Source: Limiplasma sp036645955
Lineage (GTDB): Bacteria; Bacillota; Clostridia; Christensenellales; Aristaeellaceae
Assembly (NCBI GenBank): GCA_036645955.1
Contig: JAVXND010000096.1
Coordinates: forward strand, 1-7,850
DNA length: 7,850 nt
Reading direction: 5' to 3'
The notes beneath the pieces are model-generated. The model was not told the origin of the DNA and ran no database searches. It was given only the letters and a program-made list of their open reading frames with translations. Every line of letters starts with the position of its first letter. The first letter of the stretch is position 1. Positions 1 through 6,292 of the stretch are shown in pieces. The translations under genes and the position numbers were made by a program.

Positions 1-201
1 ACCTACATTGATGCGGATCAAGGTGTAATCGGATTGGCTTATATTGATGCCGACGACCAAAGCCCCGTGCTGGACATCAAGCCCTACACACCAAGCCTTG
101 ACCGCGTAGAAGCACCACAGGTTCCGGGATGGTGCGACCATTGGCCCAAAAATGTAGAGTCCAGCGGTGATTTTGACTGGGAATCCGAATTTAACTTTTA
201 A
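1..201 (+). CDS. trmO: C-terminal part of a TrmO-like tRNA (t6A37) methyltransferase (TsaA/YaeB family), 5' end outside window
   Basis: An open frame enters from the left edge and ends with TAA at 199-201, giving the last 66 residues. It contains SPVLDIKPYTPSLD, which matches the conserved xPVLDIKPY segment of the TrmO/TsaA-like beta-barrel family. The tail, VPGWCDHWP followed by SGDFDWESEFNF, is the kind of ending seen in Firmicutes members. Family members use S-adenosylmethionine to N6-methylate threonylcarbamoyladenosine at position 37 of tRNAs. The SAM-binding N-terminal part is outside the window, so activity cannot be judged. It is probably a chromosomal housekeeping gene outside the phage element. 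The call rests on recognising the C-terminal motif only. Confidence 0.8.
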   Translation, partial: TYIDADQGVIGLAYIDADDQSPVLDIKPYTPSLDRVEAPQVPGWCDHWPKNVESSGDFDWESEFNF

Positions 202-207
202 CCTAGG

Positions 208-250
208 AGCTGCACAGGGCGGTTTGTGACTACCCTGTGCAGCTTTCTTA
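208..250 (+). terminator. Rho-independent terminator after the trmO-like gene
   Basis: A perfect 12-bp stem is formed by AGCTGCACAGGG (208-219) and CCCTGTGCAGCT (233-244), with a 13-nt loop. A short T-rich tail (TTTCTT) follows. It starts 6 nt after the stop codon of the methyltransferase gene. The opposite strand has no T-run after the stem, so it should work mainly for rightward transcription. Confidence 0.85.
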
Positions 251-308
251 CTAGGCACTTTCAACGGTCATTAAGAATTTACGATATGGACATTGACATC
301 CGCATCAT

Positions 309-635
309 TTATTGCGCCTTCTTCTTTTTAGGCTTTGGCAACGGCAGCTCCCTACAGGTGGCGAAAATGAATGCTGTTAAAAATGCCGTATCGTCAAGGT
401 CGTCAAGAACAATATGCGGTTTTGCACCCTCGTATGGCGGCATACGCGCCGCAGTTGGCATCATCGCATCGGCGGCGGCAGTGGGCTTGATAAACACTTG
501 ATTGTCGCAAATCAGCCCAAGTACCTTTTTATCGCAGTAAATCGTATACTCTCCAAACATCTTTTTGTAGGTAATCGTGCCAGCGCCACTCATCTGCTCG
601 CAAACATATTGGACATACTCCTCTGTTGATGCCAT
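309..635 (-). CDS. TfoX N-terminal-domain family protein (108 aa)
   Basis: The protein begins MASTEEYVQYVCEQM and carries the segment ITYKKMFGEYTIYCDKK, then LGLICDNQVFIKPT. This is the conserved core of the stand-alone TfoX/Sxy N-terminal domain family. That domain is named after the gammaproteobacterial competence regulator. Single-domain versions in Clostridia have no established function and should not be read as competence regulators. The C-terminus ends in a basic tail (PKPKKKKAQ). The start is supported by an AGGAGG site on the minus strand directly upstream (about 642-647). The gene converges on the trmO-like gene and lies 84 nt downstream of the serine hydrolase on the same strand, with no convincing terminator between, so it may be a distal operon member. 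Family is confident, role is not. Confidence 0.82.
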   Translation of the reverse strand: MASTEEYVQYVCEQMSGAGTITYKKMFGEYTIYCDKKVLGLICDNQVFIKPTAAADAMMPTAARMPPYEGAKPHIVLDDLDDTAFLTAFIFATCRELPLPKPKKKKAQ

Positions 636-719
636 TTGGTTTCCTCCTATTTCTAATACCGTCGCTCTATTTCTTCAGTGCAGGGTAGAGCGAGGGCGTA
701 TACGAAGCTGGGCGATGAA

Positions 720-1967
720 TTATTCCACCAAAAAGGGGTCCTCGGTTACGTGGGATGTGTTGAGGAACTGCTGATAGCAGAGACGCATGACGGCGCGGCC
801 TAGCATGCCTACGCCGTTATGGGTGGGTTTGTTGTTACAGCCGTTGGTAAGCATGACGACGCCTGTGCGGTCCGCTGGATCGAAATAGGCGGCGCAAAGC
901 ATGCCGTTGGCCTTTCCGCCGTGGCCGTACATGGTTCTGCCCTGAACCTGATCATCGGTAATGATGTTGAGGAACAAGCCGCTATTGCTTTCACACGCCA
1001 CAGAGCCGATGCGGTTTTGAAGCGCGGTGATTTGCGCTACGGTGCTTTGCTTGAGCAAACGGGTGTTTTGGTATACGCCGCCATCACAAAGCACAATGAG
1101 GAGCTTGGCCAAATCCGGCGCGGAGATGATCAGCTTGCCTGCGGTAAGAAAATAATGGGTGAGCGGATCGGCGGCGGTGAGCTTTGTGGGGTCCTTTCGG
1201 AGCGTTTTGAGAAGGCGTTTTTCGGGCATTTGATACATATCTGCCATCGGGAGCGAGGGAGGCAGGAGGGCGGCTTGATAGCCTGCCGTAATTTGCAGGG
1301 GTGCAAAAACCTTGTCATTCATGTAAGCATCCAACGGTTGGTCGGAAAGCTTTTCGATCAGACTGCCAATCAGCCCGCCGCCAAAGTTGGTGTATTCGCG
1401 CTTTTCGCCCGGGGGATGATCCCGATAAAAGGCGGTGGGCAGGCGTTCGCCGCTAAAAAGCTCGTCCAGGGGGCGCGGTGAACCGTAGAGCGCTTCTTGG
1501 TAGCAGAGATGATCACACAAGCCGGTGGTGTGGGTCATGAGCTGGCGCAGGGTGATGGGGGAATCGGGGTAGTTGGGGTTGCGTATGGGGAAGCCGAGCA
1601 AAGTACCCAGCTCGGTTTCCAAACTGAGATTGTTTTGCTCCACGAGCTGCATGAGGCCGATGTTGGCCACCATTTTGCCGATGCTGCCCACTTGAAAAGC
1701 GGTATCCTCTGTAATGGCATCCCCGCCCGCATGCCCAGAGCCATAGCAATGGGTGAAAGTGATTTTGCCGTTTTCGATTATGGCAATGCATGCGCCCATG
1801 GTATTGTATTGCATGAGAACACGGTCGAGCTGAGCAGAAAAGGGAAGGGGCTCATTGTCGGCGGGGACGGCGGCGGCCTGCGCATGGCTTGGTTTGCAAG
1901 GCACGGCGGCGCACAAAAGGGCGGCGCATAGCAGGCAGGAAAGCAACCGTGCAGCAGCCTGCCTCAT
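720..1967 (-). CDS. Secreted serine hydrolase, class C beta-lactamase/PBP-like fold
   Basis: The chosen start is ATG at 1965-1967 (415 aa). It overlaps the corA stop by one base (TAATG), which implies translational coupling. An in-frame GTG at 1976 would add three residues. Residues 1 to about 30 form a signal peptide with a hydrophobic run rich in Leu, Ala and Cys and a possible signal peptidase I site around SHAQA. Catalytic motifs in order are SxxK as SIGK (S95, K98), YxN as YTN (192-194) and HGG (349-351). The segment LMTHTTGL (about 145-152) is typical of the family (Pfam Beta-lactamase). The fold covers class C beta-lactamases, DD-peptidases and esterases; substrate cannot be inferred and resistance should not be assumed. 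It probably acts outside the membrane. Likely the distal gene of a transcript that includes corA and possibly the repressor. Confidence 0.88.
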   Translation of the reverse strand: MRQAAARLLSCLLCAALLCAAVPCKPSHAQAAAVPADNEPLPFSAQLDRVLMQYNTMGACIAIIENGKITFTHCYGSGHAGGDAITEDTAFQVGSIGKMVANIGLMQLVEQNNLSLETELGTLLGFPIRNPNYPDSPITLRQLMTHTTGLCDHLCYQEALYGSPRPLDELFSGERLPTAFYRDHPPGEKREYTNFGGGLIGSLIEKLSDQPLDAYMNDKVFAPLQITAGYQAALLPPSLPMADMYQMPEKRLLKTLRKDPTKLTAADPLTHYFLTAGKLIISAPDLAKLLIVLCDGGVYQNTRLLKQSTVAQITALQNRIGSVACESNSGLFLNIITDDQVQGRTMYGHGGKANGMLCAAYFDPADRTGVVMLTNGCNNKPTHNGVGMLGRAVMRLCYQQFLNTSHVTEDPFLVE

Positions 1968-2902
1968 TAAAACCACTTCTTTTTCTTAAACACAATCATA
2001 CAGCCGATGACCAGCACAAGGCAACCCAATGCGAAAAGCGGATAGCCTAGCGGGCTTTCCAGCTCGGGCATGTAGCGGAAGTTCATGCCATACCAGCCCA
2101 CAAGGAGCGTAAGCGGCAAGAAGACACCCGATATGATGGTGAAAATTTCCATGATATGGTTCAGGCGATAGTCCAGCGTTGCGGTAAGGGCATCGCGGAG
2201 CTGGTTAAGCTCATCACACAGGGTGTTGATCGTGCGGGAAAGCCGTTCCGCCTTGGAGGTGAGCAAGCCAAAATAGTGAAGCGAATCGCTTTCGAAAATA
2301 TCGTTTTCGTTTTCCTCCAAGCATTCACCCAGATCAATGAGCTGGTCGTAATAGCCGCGCAAAATGAGCAGCTGTTTTTTTTGCTCGTAAATGCGAACGT
2401 TGAGGGATTTGGTCGCCTTGTTAAGCACGACGGCCTCCTCAAGCTCGGTTACACGCTGTACCACCTGCGCAAGCTCTTGACCATCGCGGGTGATGGTGCT
2501 TTCAAGCATTGCAAAAATCAGCTTTTCAAGCGTGACATTTTCAGGCTTATAACGGCGCAGGGAGTTAACGAAATGCTCGTGCATGCTGCCGTCGTCATCG
2601 CGGATGCAAACAACCAAAAAGAGATTTTTGCGCAGAAAAAACGCCAGACGATCGCTTGCATCGTAAATACTGCCCACCTCTACAATGCTGACCAGACCAT
2701 AGGTGTAGTTTTCGAAAACATCCACCAGGTTTCGGTAATTATCGCGATCTGTGAGGCAAGAGGCGGCGGTTACATCTGTAAAGCCAAAATACTCAATGGT
2801 TTCTTCAAGGTCGGCCGCGTCGATATAGCCTGCGGTGAGCACATTTGGGTCGATTTGGCAGCGCTCAATGGGGGCAAGCTCGGGGAGAAGACGATAGTAC
2901 AT
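1967..2902 (-). CDS. corA: CorA-family divalent cation (Mg2+-type) transporter
   Basis: This 311-residue protein has the CorA layout. A long cytosolic N-terminal part includes a charged helical stretch (about 125-250). Two transmembrane helices follow at the C-terminus (about 254-273 and 288-305), ending in the basic tail FKKKKWF. The signature YGMNF occurs at 271-275 at the end of the first helix. That motif forms the selectivity loop of pentameric CorA channels, which import Mg2+ and sometimes Co2+ or Ni2+. The start is supported by AGGAGG on the minus strand 9 nt upstream. The gene begins only 27 nt after the phage-type repressor gene on the same strand, and its stop codon overlaps the next start. 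It may be co-transcribed from the repressor promoter. Family assignment is firm; ion preference is not determined. Confidence 0.92.
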   Translation of the reverse strand: MYYRLLPELAPIERCQIDPNVLTAGYIDAADLEETIEYFGFTDVTAASCLTDRDNYRNLVDVFENYTYGLVSIVEVGSIYDASDRLAFFLRKNLFLVVCIRDDDGSMHEHFVNSLRRYKPENVTLEKLIFAMLESTITRDGQELAQVVQRVTELEEAVVLNKATKSLNVRIYEQKKQLLILRGYYDQLIDLGECLEENENDIFESDSLHYFGLLTSKAERLSRTINTLCDELNQLRDALTATLDYRLNHIMEIFTIISGVFLPLTLLVGWYGMNFRYMPELESPLGYPLFALGCLVLVIGCMIVFKKKKWF

Positions 2903-2929
2903 AAAAAAACGCCTCCTGATGGTAAGAAA

Positions 2930-3556
2930 TTAGGCCTGCCGTTGGTTTAAGCGGCGTTGATAGGCCACGGCAAGGCCTAGAATGCTTATGGATTCGCTAT
3001 TGTGCGCGGTGAAGGTCATGGGGGCGTAGTCCGCATTGTCGCTTACGAGCTGAACGCCGCCTGCAATGTGGTACACATGCTTGAGGGTGGCGCTGTCATC
3101 CACCATGACGGCGGCAATTTGCCCATCGTGTACATCGGGCTGGGAGCGGATAAAAACCACATCGTTATCAAACAAGCGCGGGTTCATGCTATCCCCCTTG
3201 ACACGCAGGGCAAAATCGCAGGGAACATCCTCGTTGCAGGTGACAGAGGTATTGTAATCCTCCTGCGCAAAGATGGGCTGACCTGCGGCAATTTCCCCTA
3301 GCAGTGGGATTTTTTTGCGAATGACAGGCAGAATGCCTTCCATGCCTTGGTAGGGCGATTCCCAGCCCATGAGATCTGCGGGGGTGGTGGAGAGGATGGA
3401 GGCGAGCGGCTCCAAAAGGTTGCCGGGCAACTTTTCGATATCGCCTTTTTCATAGCGATAAATGGTTGCGGCAGACAGGCCGAGCCTTGCGGCGAGCGTT
3501 TCGGCAGACATGCCCAGCGCTTTGCGGCGTTCCTTCATTCGATGACCCACGAACAT
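2930..3556 (-). CDS. CI/LexA-like phage repressor: XRE helix-turn-helix plus S24 self-cleaving domain
   Basis: The chosen start is ATG at 3554-3556 (208 aa), preceded by the purine-rich site GGAAGGGG and about 20 nt after the predicted transcription start. A longer frame reaches 3655, but it would run across the promoter and operators and its N-terminus is unlike a repressor. Residues about 4-64 are an XRE-type helix-turn-helix (MKERRKALGMSAETLAARLG, then SAATIYRYEKG). Residues about 80-200 are a peptidase S24 domain: cleavage site Ala91-Gly92 (GEIAAG), nucleophile Ser123 (GDSMNP), general base Lys159 (ATLKH). All key residues are present, so RecA-stimulated self-cleavage after DNA damage is expected. 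It most likely binds the repeated operators just upstream, repressing the rightward promoter and controlling its own. It is the master regulator of the adjoining prophage genes. Confidence 0.92.
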   Translation of the reverse strand: MFVGHRMKERRKALGMSAETLAARLGLSAATIYRYEKGDIEKLPGNLLEPLASILSTTPADLMGWESPYQGMEGILPVIRKKIPLLGEIAAGQPIFAQEDYNTSVTCNEDVPCDFALRVKGDSMNPRLFDNDVVFIRSQPDVHDGQIAAVMVDDSATLKHVYHIAGGVQLVSDNADYAPMTFTAHNSESISILGLAVAYQRRLNQRQA

Positions 3557-3583
3557 AAGATCCCCTTCCCTTCTTGTAGCTAG

Positions 3584-3612
3584 ATGATACCATAAAATTG
3601 CGAAAATGCAAG
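3584..3612 (-). promoter_or_regulatory. Leftward promoter of the repressor gene (candidate)
   Basis: Read on the minus strand there is an extended -10 element, TGG followed by TATCAT (-10 at 3589-3584). About 16-17 bp upstream is a weak -35 (TTGCAT or CTTGCA, 3612-3606). Initiation near 3577 would leave a leader of about 20 nt that contains the repressor ribosome binding site. The -35 and spacer overlap a candidate operator at 3598-3611, which would allow negative autoregulation. Confidence 0.6.
3598..3611. promoter_or_regulatory. Weaker candidate operator overlapping the repressor promoter
   Basis: TTGCGAAAATGCAA matches the strong operator TCGCATAAATGCGA at 10 of 14 positions. It covers the -35/spacer of the leftward promoter, the position expected for an autorepression site such as lambda OR3. 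The right half also belongs to a 9-bp inverted repeat (AAATGCAAG at 3604-3612 and CTTGCATTT at 3620-3628). It is the least certain of the four sites. Confidence 0.4.
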
Positions 3613-3620
3613 TGAAAAGC

Positions 3621-3634
3621 TTGCATTTATGAGA
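3621..3634. promoter_or_regulatory. Repressor operator copy (nearest the repressor promoter)
   Basis: The minus-strand reading TCTCATAAATGCAA differs from the strong operator TCGCATAAATGCGA at two positions. It lies just upstream of the -35 of the leftward promoter (roughly -44 to -57). Repressor bound there could touch RNA polymerase and activate its own gene. Confidence 0.6.
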
Positions 3635-3649
3635 TTTTTGAAAAATTAT

Positions 3650-3663
3650 TCGCATAAATGCGA
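3650..3663. promoter_or_regulatory. Repressor operator copy (palindromic, upstream of the rightward promoter)
   Basis: TCGCATAAATGCGA consists of two perfect inverted 6-bp half sites (TCGCAT and ATGCGA) around AA. It lies 9 bp upstream of the -35 box of the rightward promoter. The half-site pattern recurs at 3621-3634 and 3718-3731. Confidence 0.7.
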
Positions 3664-3672
3664 TTTATGGGG

Positions 3673-3701
3673 TTGACAAGCCTTTGTGCAGGGTGTAGGA
3701 T
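3673..3701 (+). promoter_or_regulatory. Rightward (lytic/late) promoter
   Basis: A consensus -35 TTGACA (3673-3678) is separated by 17 bp from TAGGAT (3696-3701). The -10 is preceded directly by TG (3694-3695). Initiation is expected near 3708, about 60 nt before the late-regulator gene. An operator lies on each side (3650-3663 and 3718-3731), so repressor should silence it in the lysogen. Confidence 0.75.
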
Positions 3702-3715
3702 GCGGACAGGGAATA

Positions 3716-3733
3716 ACTCGCATAAACGCGAGT
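3716..3733. promoter_or_regulatory. Repressor operator copy in the early transcribed leader
   Basis: The core TCGCATAAACGCGA (3718-3731) differs by one base from the operator at 3650-3663. It sits in a longer imperfect palindrome with arms ACTCGC and GCGAGT (3716-3721 and 3728-3733). It covers about +10 to +24 of the rightward transcript, where bound repressor would block initiation or early elongation. Confidence 0.7.
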
Positions 3734-3770
3734 ATCTGCATTGCTTGGGAGGATGAAAGGAGCTTAACGA

Positions 3771-4340
3771 ATGAATCAACTGGCTTGCGCAAAGAGGGCT
3801 GAAGTGGAAAACGGGATGGTGGTAGGGGCGCAAAGTGAATGGGACAAACGGTATGGCGGAGGAAATCGGACGATGAGCAAAAGCAAGAGGGAGGGATGGC
3901 AGGTGCAGGAATTGATCGCGCAGGAGGAACACAGCCTGGAGGACGATCTAACGGAAATGCGAGAATTGATCAGCGACCGTTCACGGATTTGTACACGCAT
4001 TGACAAGGCGCAGGACATGGCACAGAGCATCGGCGGGGGCGGTGTGAACGACATGCCGCGCGTGAAACAGACGGAGTCCCGCATGGAACGGGGCGTGCTG
4101 GAGAAAAGTGCGCTGGCATTTGAGCTGGAGGAAATAGACGGACAGCTGGCCGTTTGCCGCGAGCGGCTGGAAAGGCTGATTGACCGGTTGCCTGCGGGGG
4201 TGGAAAGAGCGGTGCTGAAAATGAGGTATGTGCAATACATGCGGGTGATCGACATTGCGCAGGACATGCATTTTTGCAGAATTTACATTTACAAGCTATT
4301 GGAAAGGGCAGAGGCGAAGCTGAAAGACTTAACAAGATAA
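3771..4340 (+). CDS. ArpU/RinA-like phage late transcription regulator (sigma-70 region 4-like HTH)
   Basis: The protein has 189 residues and is highly charged, with a helical middle (about 40-140). The C-terminal segment, LPAGVERAVLKMRYVQYMRVIDIAQDM then IYIYKLLERAEAKLKDL (about 140-187), reads like a sigma-70 region 4 helix-turn-helix. This layout and the place just before the terminase genes are typical of the ArpU/RinA/DUF1492 group, which activates the packaging operon in Firmicutes phages. The chosen ATG has AAGGAGC 7 nt upstream. A second in-frame ATG at 3873 also has a GGAGG-like site (GGCGGAGG) and would drop the poorly conserved-looking first 34 residues. The gene is the first of the rightward transcript and should be silenced by the repressor. 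Family identity is inferred from motif and context. Confidence 0.75.
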   Translation: MNQLACAKRAEVENGMVVGAQSEWDKRYGGGNRTMSKSKREGWQVQELIAQEEHSLEDDLTEMRELISDRSRICTRIDKAQDMAQSIGGGGVNDMPRVKQTESRMERGVLEKSALAFELEEIDGQLAVCRERLERLIDRLPAGVERAVLKMRYVQYMRVIDIAQDMHFCRIYIYKLLERAEAKLKDLTR

Positions 4341-4354
4341 AACAGACCAATAGT

Positions 4355-4383
4355 AGCATATTACAGCATACAGGTGATATGAT
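4355..4383 (+). promoter_or_regulatory. Candidate activator-dependent promoter for the terminase-portal genes
   Basis: An extended -10, TGATATGAT (TG at 4375-4376, TATGAT at 4378-4383), lies 117 bp before terS. The -35 position, 17 bp upstream, is AGCATA (4355-4360), far from TTGACA. The same AGCATA recurs exactly one helical turn downstream (4365-4370). A good -10 without a -35, plus a 10-bp-spaced direct repeat, is what an activator-dependent late promoter would look like. The neighbouring late regulator is the obvious candidate activator. No experimental support. Confidence 0.4.
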
Positions 4384-4404
4384 GCAAACTGAAAAGAGTG
4401 AATC

Positions 4405-4436
4405 AAGGGGGAACGGATGAGACCGTTCCCCCTTTT
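4405..4436 (+). terminator. Terminator-like hairpin between the late regulator and terS
   Basis: A perfect 12-bp stem is formed by AAGGGGGAACGG (4405-4416) and CCGTTCCCCCTT (4423-4434) with a 6-nt loop. Only four T residues follow. It could end transcripts from the rightward promoter. It also lies just downstream of the candidate promoter at 4355-4383, so it could act as an attenuator that late transcription must pass. Confidence 0.65.
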
Positions 4437-4499
4437 GATATGAAGCGCTGATGAAATGAGAGCGGGCGGAAGTGGGCGGCGCAAAGGAGGGATGCAGCA

Positions 4500-5042
4500 T
4501 TGGCGGATTGGAAGGTTATCAAGAGCGAATACAGCGCGGGTGGCGTGGGGATGAAGGCGCTGGCCGCGAAGCATGGCGTGGGGATTTCCACCTTATATAG
4601 GCGGGCGGCGCAAGAGGGCTGGCGGGTGAAGGAGAAAGCGAGCGCTTTGCCAAAGGAGGGGCTGCGGGAGATTGGCGGGGAGCTGGAACGAATTGAACGG
4701 ATTTTGGCGTCGGGTGAAGCGCTGATGCGGCAATTGGAGCGTGCAACGGCGGAGCTGGATCGGGTGGCGGTGAAGCAAACCACGCGCGAGCGTGAGCTTG
4801 AATATGGGGATTTGGACGCGAAGGGCAAGCCAACGCGGGAAGTGATTCGCGACACGGAAACCTTGGAGGTGGTTTCGGGCCCCATCGACCGCGCGGGACT
4901 CAGACAGCTTGCCGCAACGCTCAAGGATTTATCGGGTGTGGCACAGCTCAAAAACGGCGGCGGAGAAGAGCTATCGGGCGTGGAACGAATTATGCGGCGA
5001 TTGGACACGGAAAGCGCTGCGGGCAAGGAGCTGCCTGGCTGA
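4500..5042 (+). CDS. terS: Phage terminase small subunit
   Basis: The 180-residue protein opens MADWKVIKSEYSAGG and then has a helix-turn-helix, MKALAAKHGVGISTLYRRA (about 18-36), followed by EGW. This is the N-terminal DNA-binding layout of small terminases in Clostridia phages, which recognise the packaging site and load the motor. The rest is a charged helical region suited to ring assembly. The start is a TTG codon with AAAGGAGG 9 nt upstream. The nearest in-frame ATG (4551) would remove part of the DNA-binding domain, and the ATG at 4492 is out of frame and touches the Shine-Dalgarno. The stop overlaps the terL start by one base (TGATG), so the two subunits are translationally coupled. 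Function is inferred from motif plus position before terL. Confidence 0.85.
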   Translation: MADWKVIKSEYSAGGVGMKALAAKHGVGISTLYRRAAQEGWRVKEKASALPKEGLREIGGELERIERILASGEALMRQLERATAELDRVAVKQTTRERELEYGDLDAKGKPTREVIRDTETLEVVSGPIDRAGLRQLAATLKDLSGVAQLKNGGGEELSGVERIMRRLDTESAAGKELPG

Positions 5043-6271
5043 TGGCTTTTCAAAGTGCAAAGCAGCAACAATATCGCAAAGAGGCAACCCACCGCTGGAA
5101 TGTAAAAACGGGGGCGACGCGTGCAGGAAAAACCTATGGCGACTACTTTTTATTGCCGCAACGGATACTGAACGGTCACGGGCGCGAAGGGCTGAATGTG
5201 ATTTTGGGCAACACAAAGGGCACCCTACAGCGCAATTTGATGGAGCCGATGCAGGCCATATGGGGCGCGGAGCTGGTGAGCAGCATCCGCAGTGACAACA
5301 CCGCCACGATGTTTGGGGAGCTGGTGCATTGCTTAGGTGCGGACAACGCGCGGCATGTGGATCGCATACGCGGAATGAGCATCAAATACTGCTACGGGGA
5401 TGAGGTGGTGACATGGCATCCCGATGTGTTTGAAATGCTCAAGTCCCGCTTGGACAAACCCTACAGCTTGTTTGACGGCACATGCAACCCATCCTATCCG
5501 GAGCATTGGTTCAAGGGCTTTTTGGACAGCGACGCGGATGTGTATGTACAGCGGTATACGATTGACGACAACCCATTTTTAGCGGCGGAATTTGTGGCAA
5601 ATTTAAAGCGCGAGTATACGGGCACGGTGTATTACGGGCGGTACATTTTGGGGGAGTGGGTACGAGCGGAGGGGCTTGTATTTGGGCGCTTGGCGGATGA
5701 GCCGAATGCGTTTGTGAAGGGAGCGGACGGGGGCAGGGGCTTTACAAAGGTGGTGATCGGCATAGACTTTGGGGGCAATGGCTCGCGCACATGCTTTTGC
5801 GCAACGGGGTACATGGGCTATGAGCGCTTAAACGTGCTTGCGGAGGATGCGCTGCCTGTGGGGCATGGGATTGACGCGGCGGACATCTGCGAGCGATTTG
5901 TAGCCTTTGAACGCGCGGTGCTTGCGCGTTTTGCGCGGGTGGATTGGGTGCTTGGCGACAGTGCCAGCCCTACGATGATCAACTCGCTGGTATCGGCGGC
6001 GCGGGGTGCGGGACTGCCTTGGCGAAACATTGCGGGCTGCCGCAAAAATGCGGTGAGCCAGCGCCCATTGACGGTGGACAGGCTCCTTGGGCAGGGGCGG
6101 CTCAGCTTTGCGCCTGAGTGTACGGAAACCCTGCGGGCGCTGACCCATTTGTGCTGGGACGCGAAAAAGCCCGATCAGCCAGAGGATTTGAACGTGGGAA
6201 ACATCAACGACCGCTGGGACGCGTTTTGCTATACATGGCTGGATTTTGTGGAGCTGATTGACAGGCGGTAG
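5042..6271 (+). CDS. terL: Phage terminase large subunit (ATPase and nuclease)
   Basis: The 409-residue protein has both motor and nuclease domains. Walker A is GATRAGKT (24-31) and Walker B with the catalytic acid is YCYGDE (116-121). The segment DGTCNPSYPEHWF (145-157) matches the coupling motif of this group. In the C-terminal RNase H-like nuclease the likely metal ligands are D242 (GIDFGG), D306 (GDSASP) and an acid in NDRWD (390-393). Length is normal and no key residue is missing. TerL packages DNA into the prohead through the portal, driven by ATP, and cuts the concatemer. It is coupled to terS by the TGATG overlap and is followed 21 nt later by portal. This is one of the firmest calls in the window. 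Confidence 0.95.
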   Translation: MAFQSAKQQQYRKEATHRWNVKTGATRAGKTYGDYFLLPQRILNGHGREGLNVILGNTKGTLQRNLMEPMQAIWGAELVSSIRSDNTATMFGELVHCLGADNARHVDRIRGMSIKYCYGDEVVTWHPDVFEMLKSRLDKPYSLFDGTCNPSYPEHWFKGFLDSDADVYVQRYTIDDNPFLAAEFVANLKREYTGTVYYGRYILGEWVRAEGLVFGRLADEPNAFVKGADGGRGFTKVVIGIDFGGNGSRTCFCATGYMGYERLNVLAEDALPVGHGIDAADICERFVAFERAVLARFARVDWVLGDSASPTMINSLVSAARGAGLPWRNIAGCRKNAVSQRPLTVDRLLGQGRLSFAPECTETLRALTHLCWDAKKPDQPEDLNVGNINDRWDAFCYTWLDFVELIDRR

Positions 6272-6292
6272 AGGGAAAGGGGGGGATGTGCT

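Noticed and set aside
662..693. Terminator between the serine hydrolase and the TfoX-domain gene
   Set aside because: There is an 8-bp stem (TCGCTCTA/TAGAGCGA), but the loop is 16 nt and no T-run follows on the minus strand.
819..1481. 220-residue plus-strand open frame opposite the serine hydrolase
   Set aside because: It is antisense to a clear enzyme with intact catalytic motifs and shows no recognisable domain of its own.
2156..2950. 264-residue plus-strand open frame opposite corA
   Set aside because: The minus strand encodes a complete CorA with YGMNF and two membrane helices. The antisense protein has no family features.
3557..3655. N-terminal extension of the repressor reading frame to ATG at 3655
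   Set aside because: It would translate through the leftward promoter and operators, lacks a ribosome binding site and adds a Phe/Cys-rich segment unlike repressors. ATG 3556 has a good site and starts just before the helix-turn-helix.
4492..4554. Short frame from the ATG at 4492 near the terS ribosome binding site
   Set aside because: It lies one base after AGGAGG, too close for initiation, and closes after about 20 codons. The TTG at 4500 has proper spacing and opens terS.
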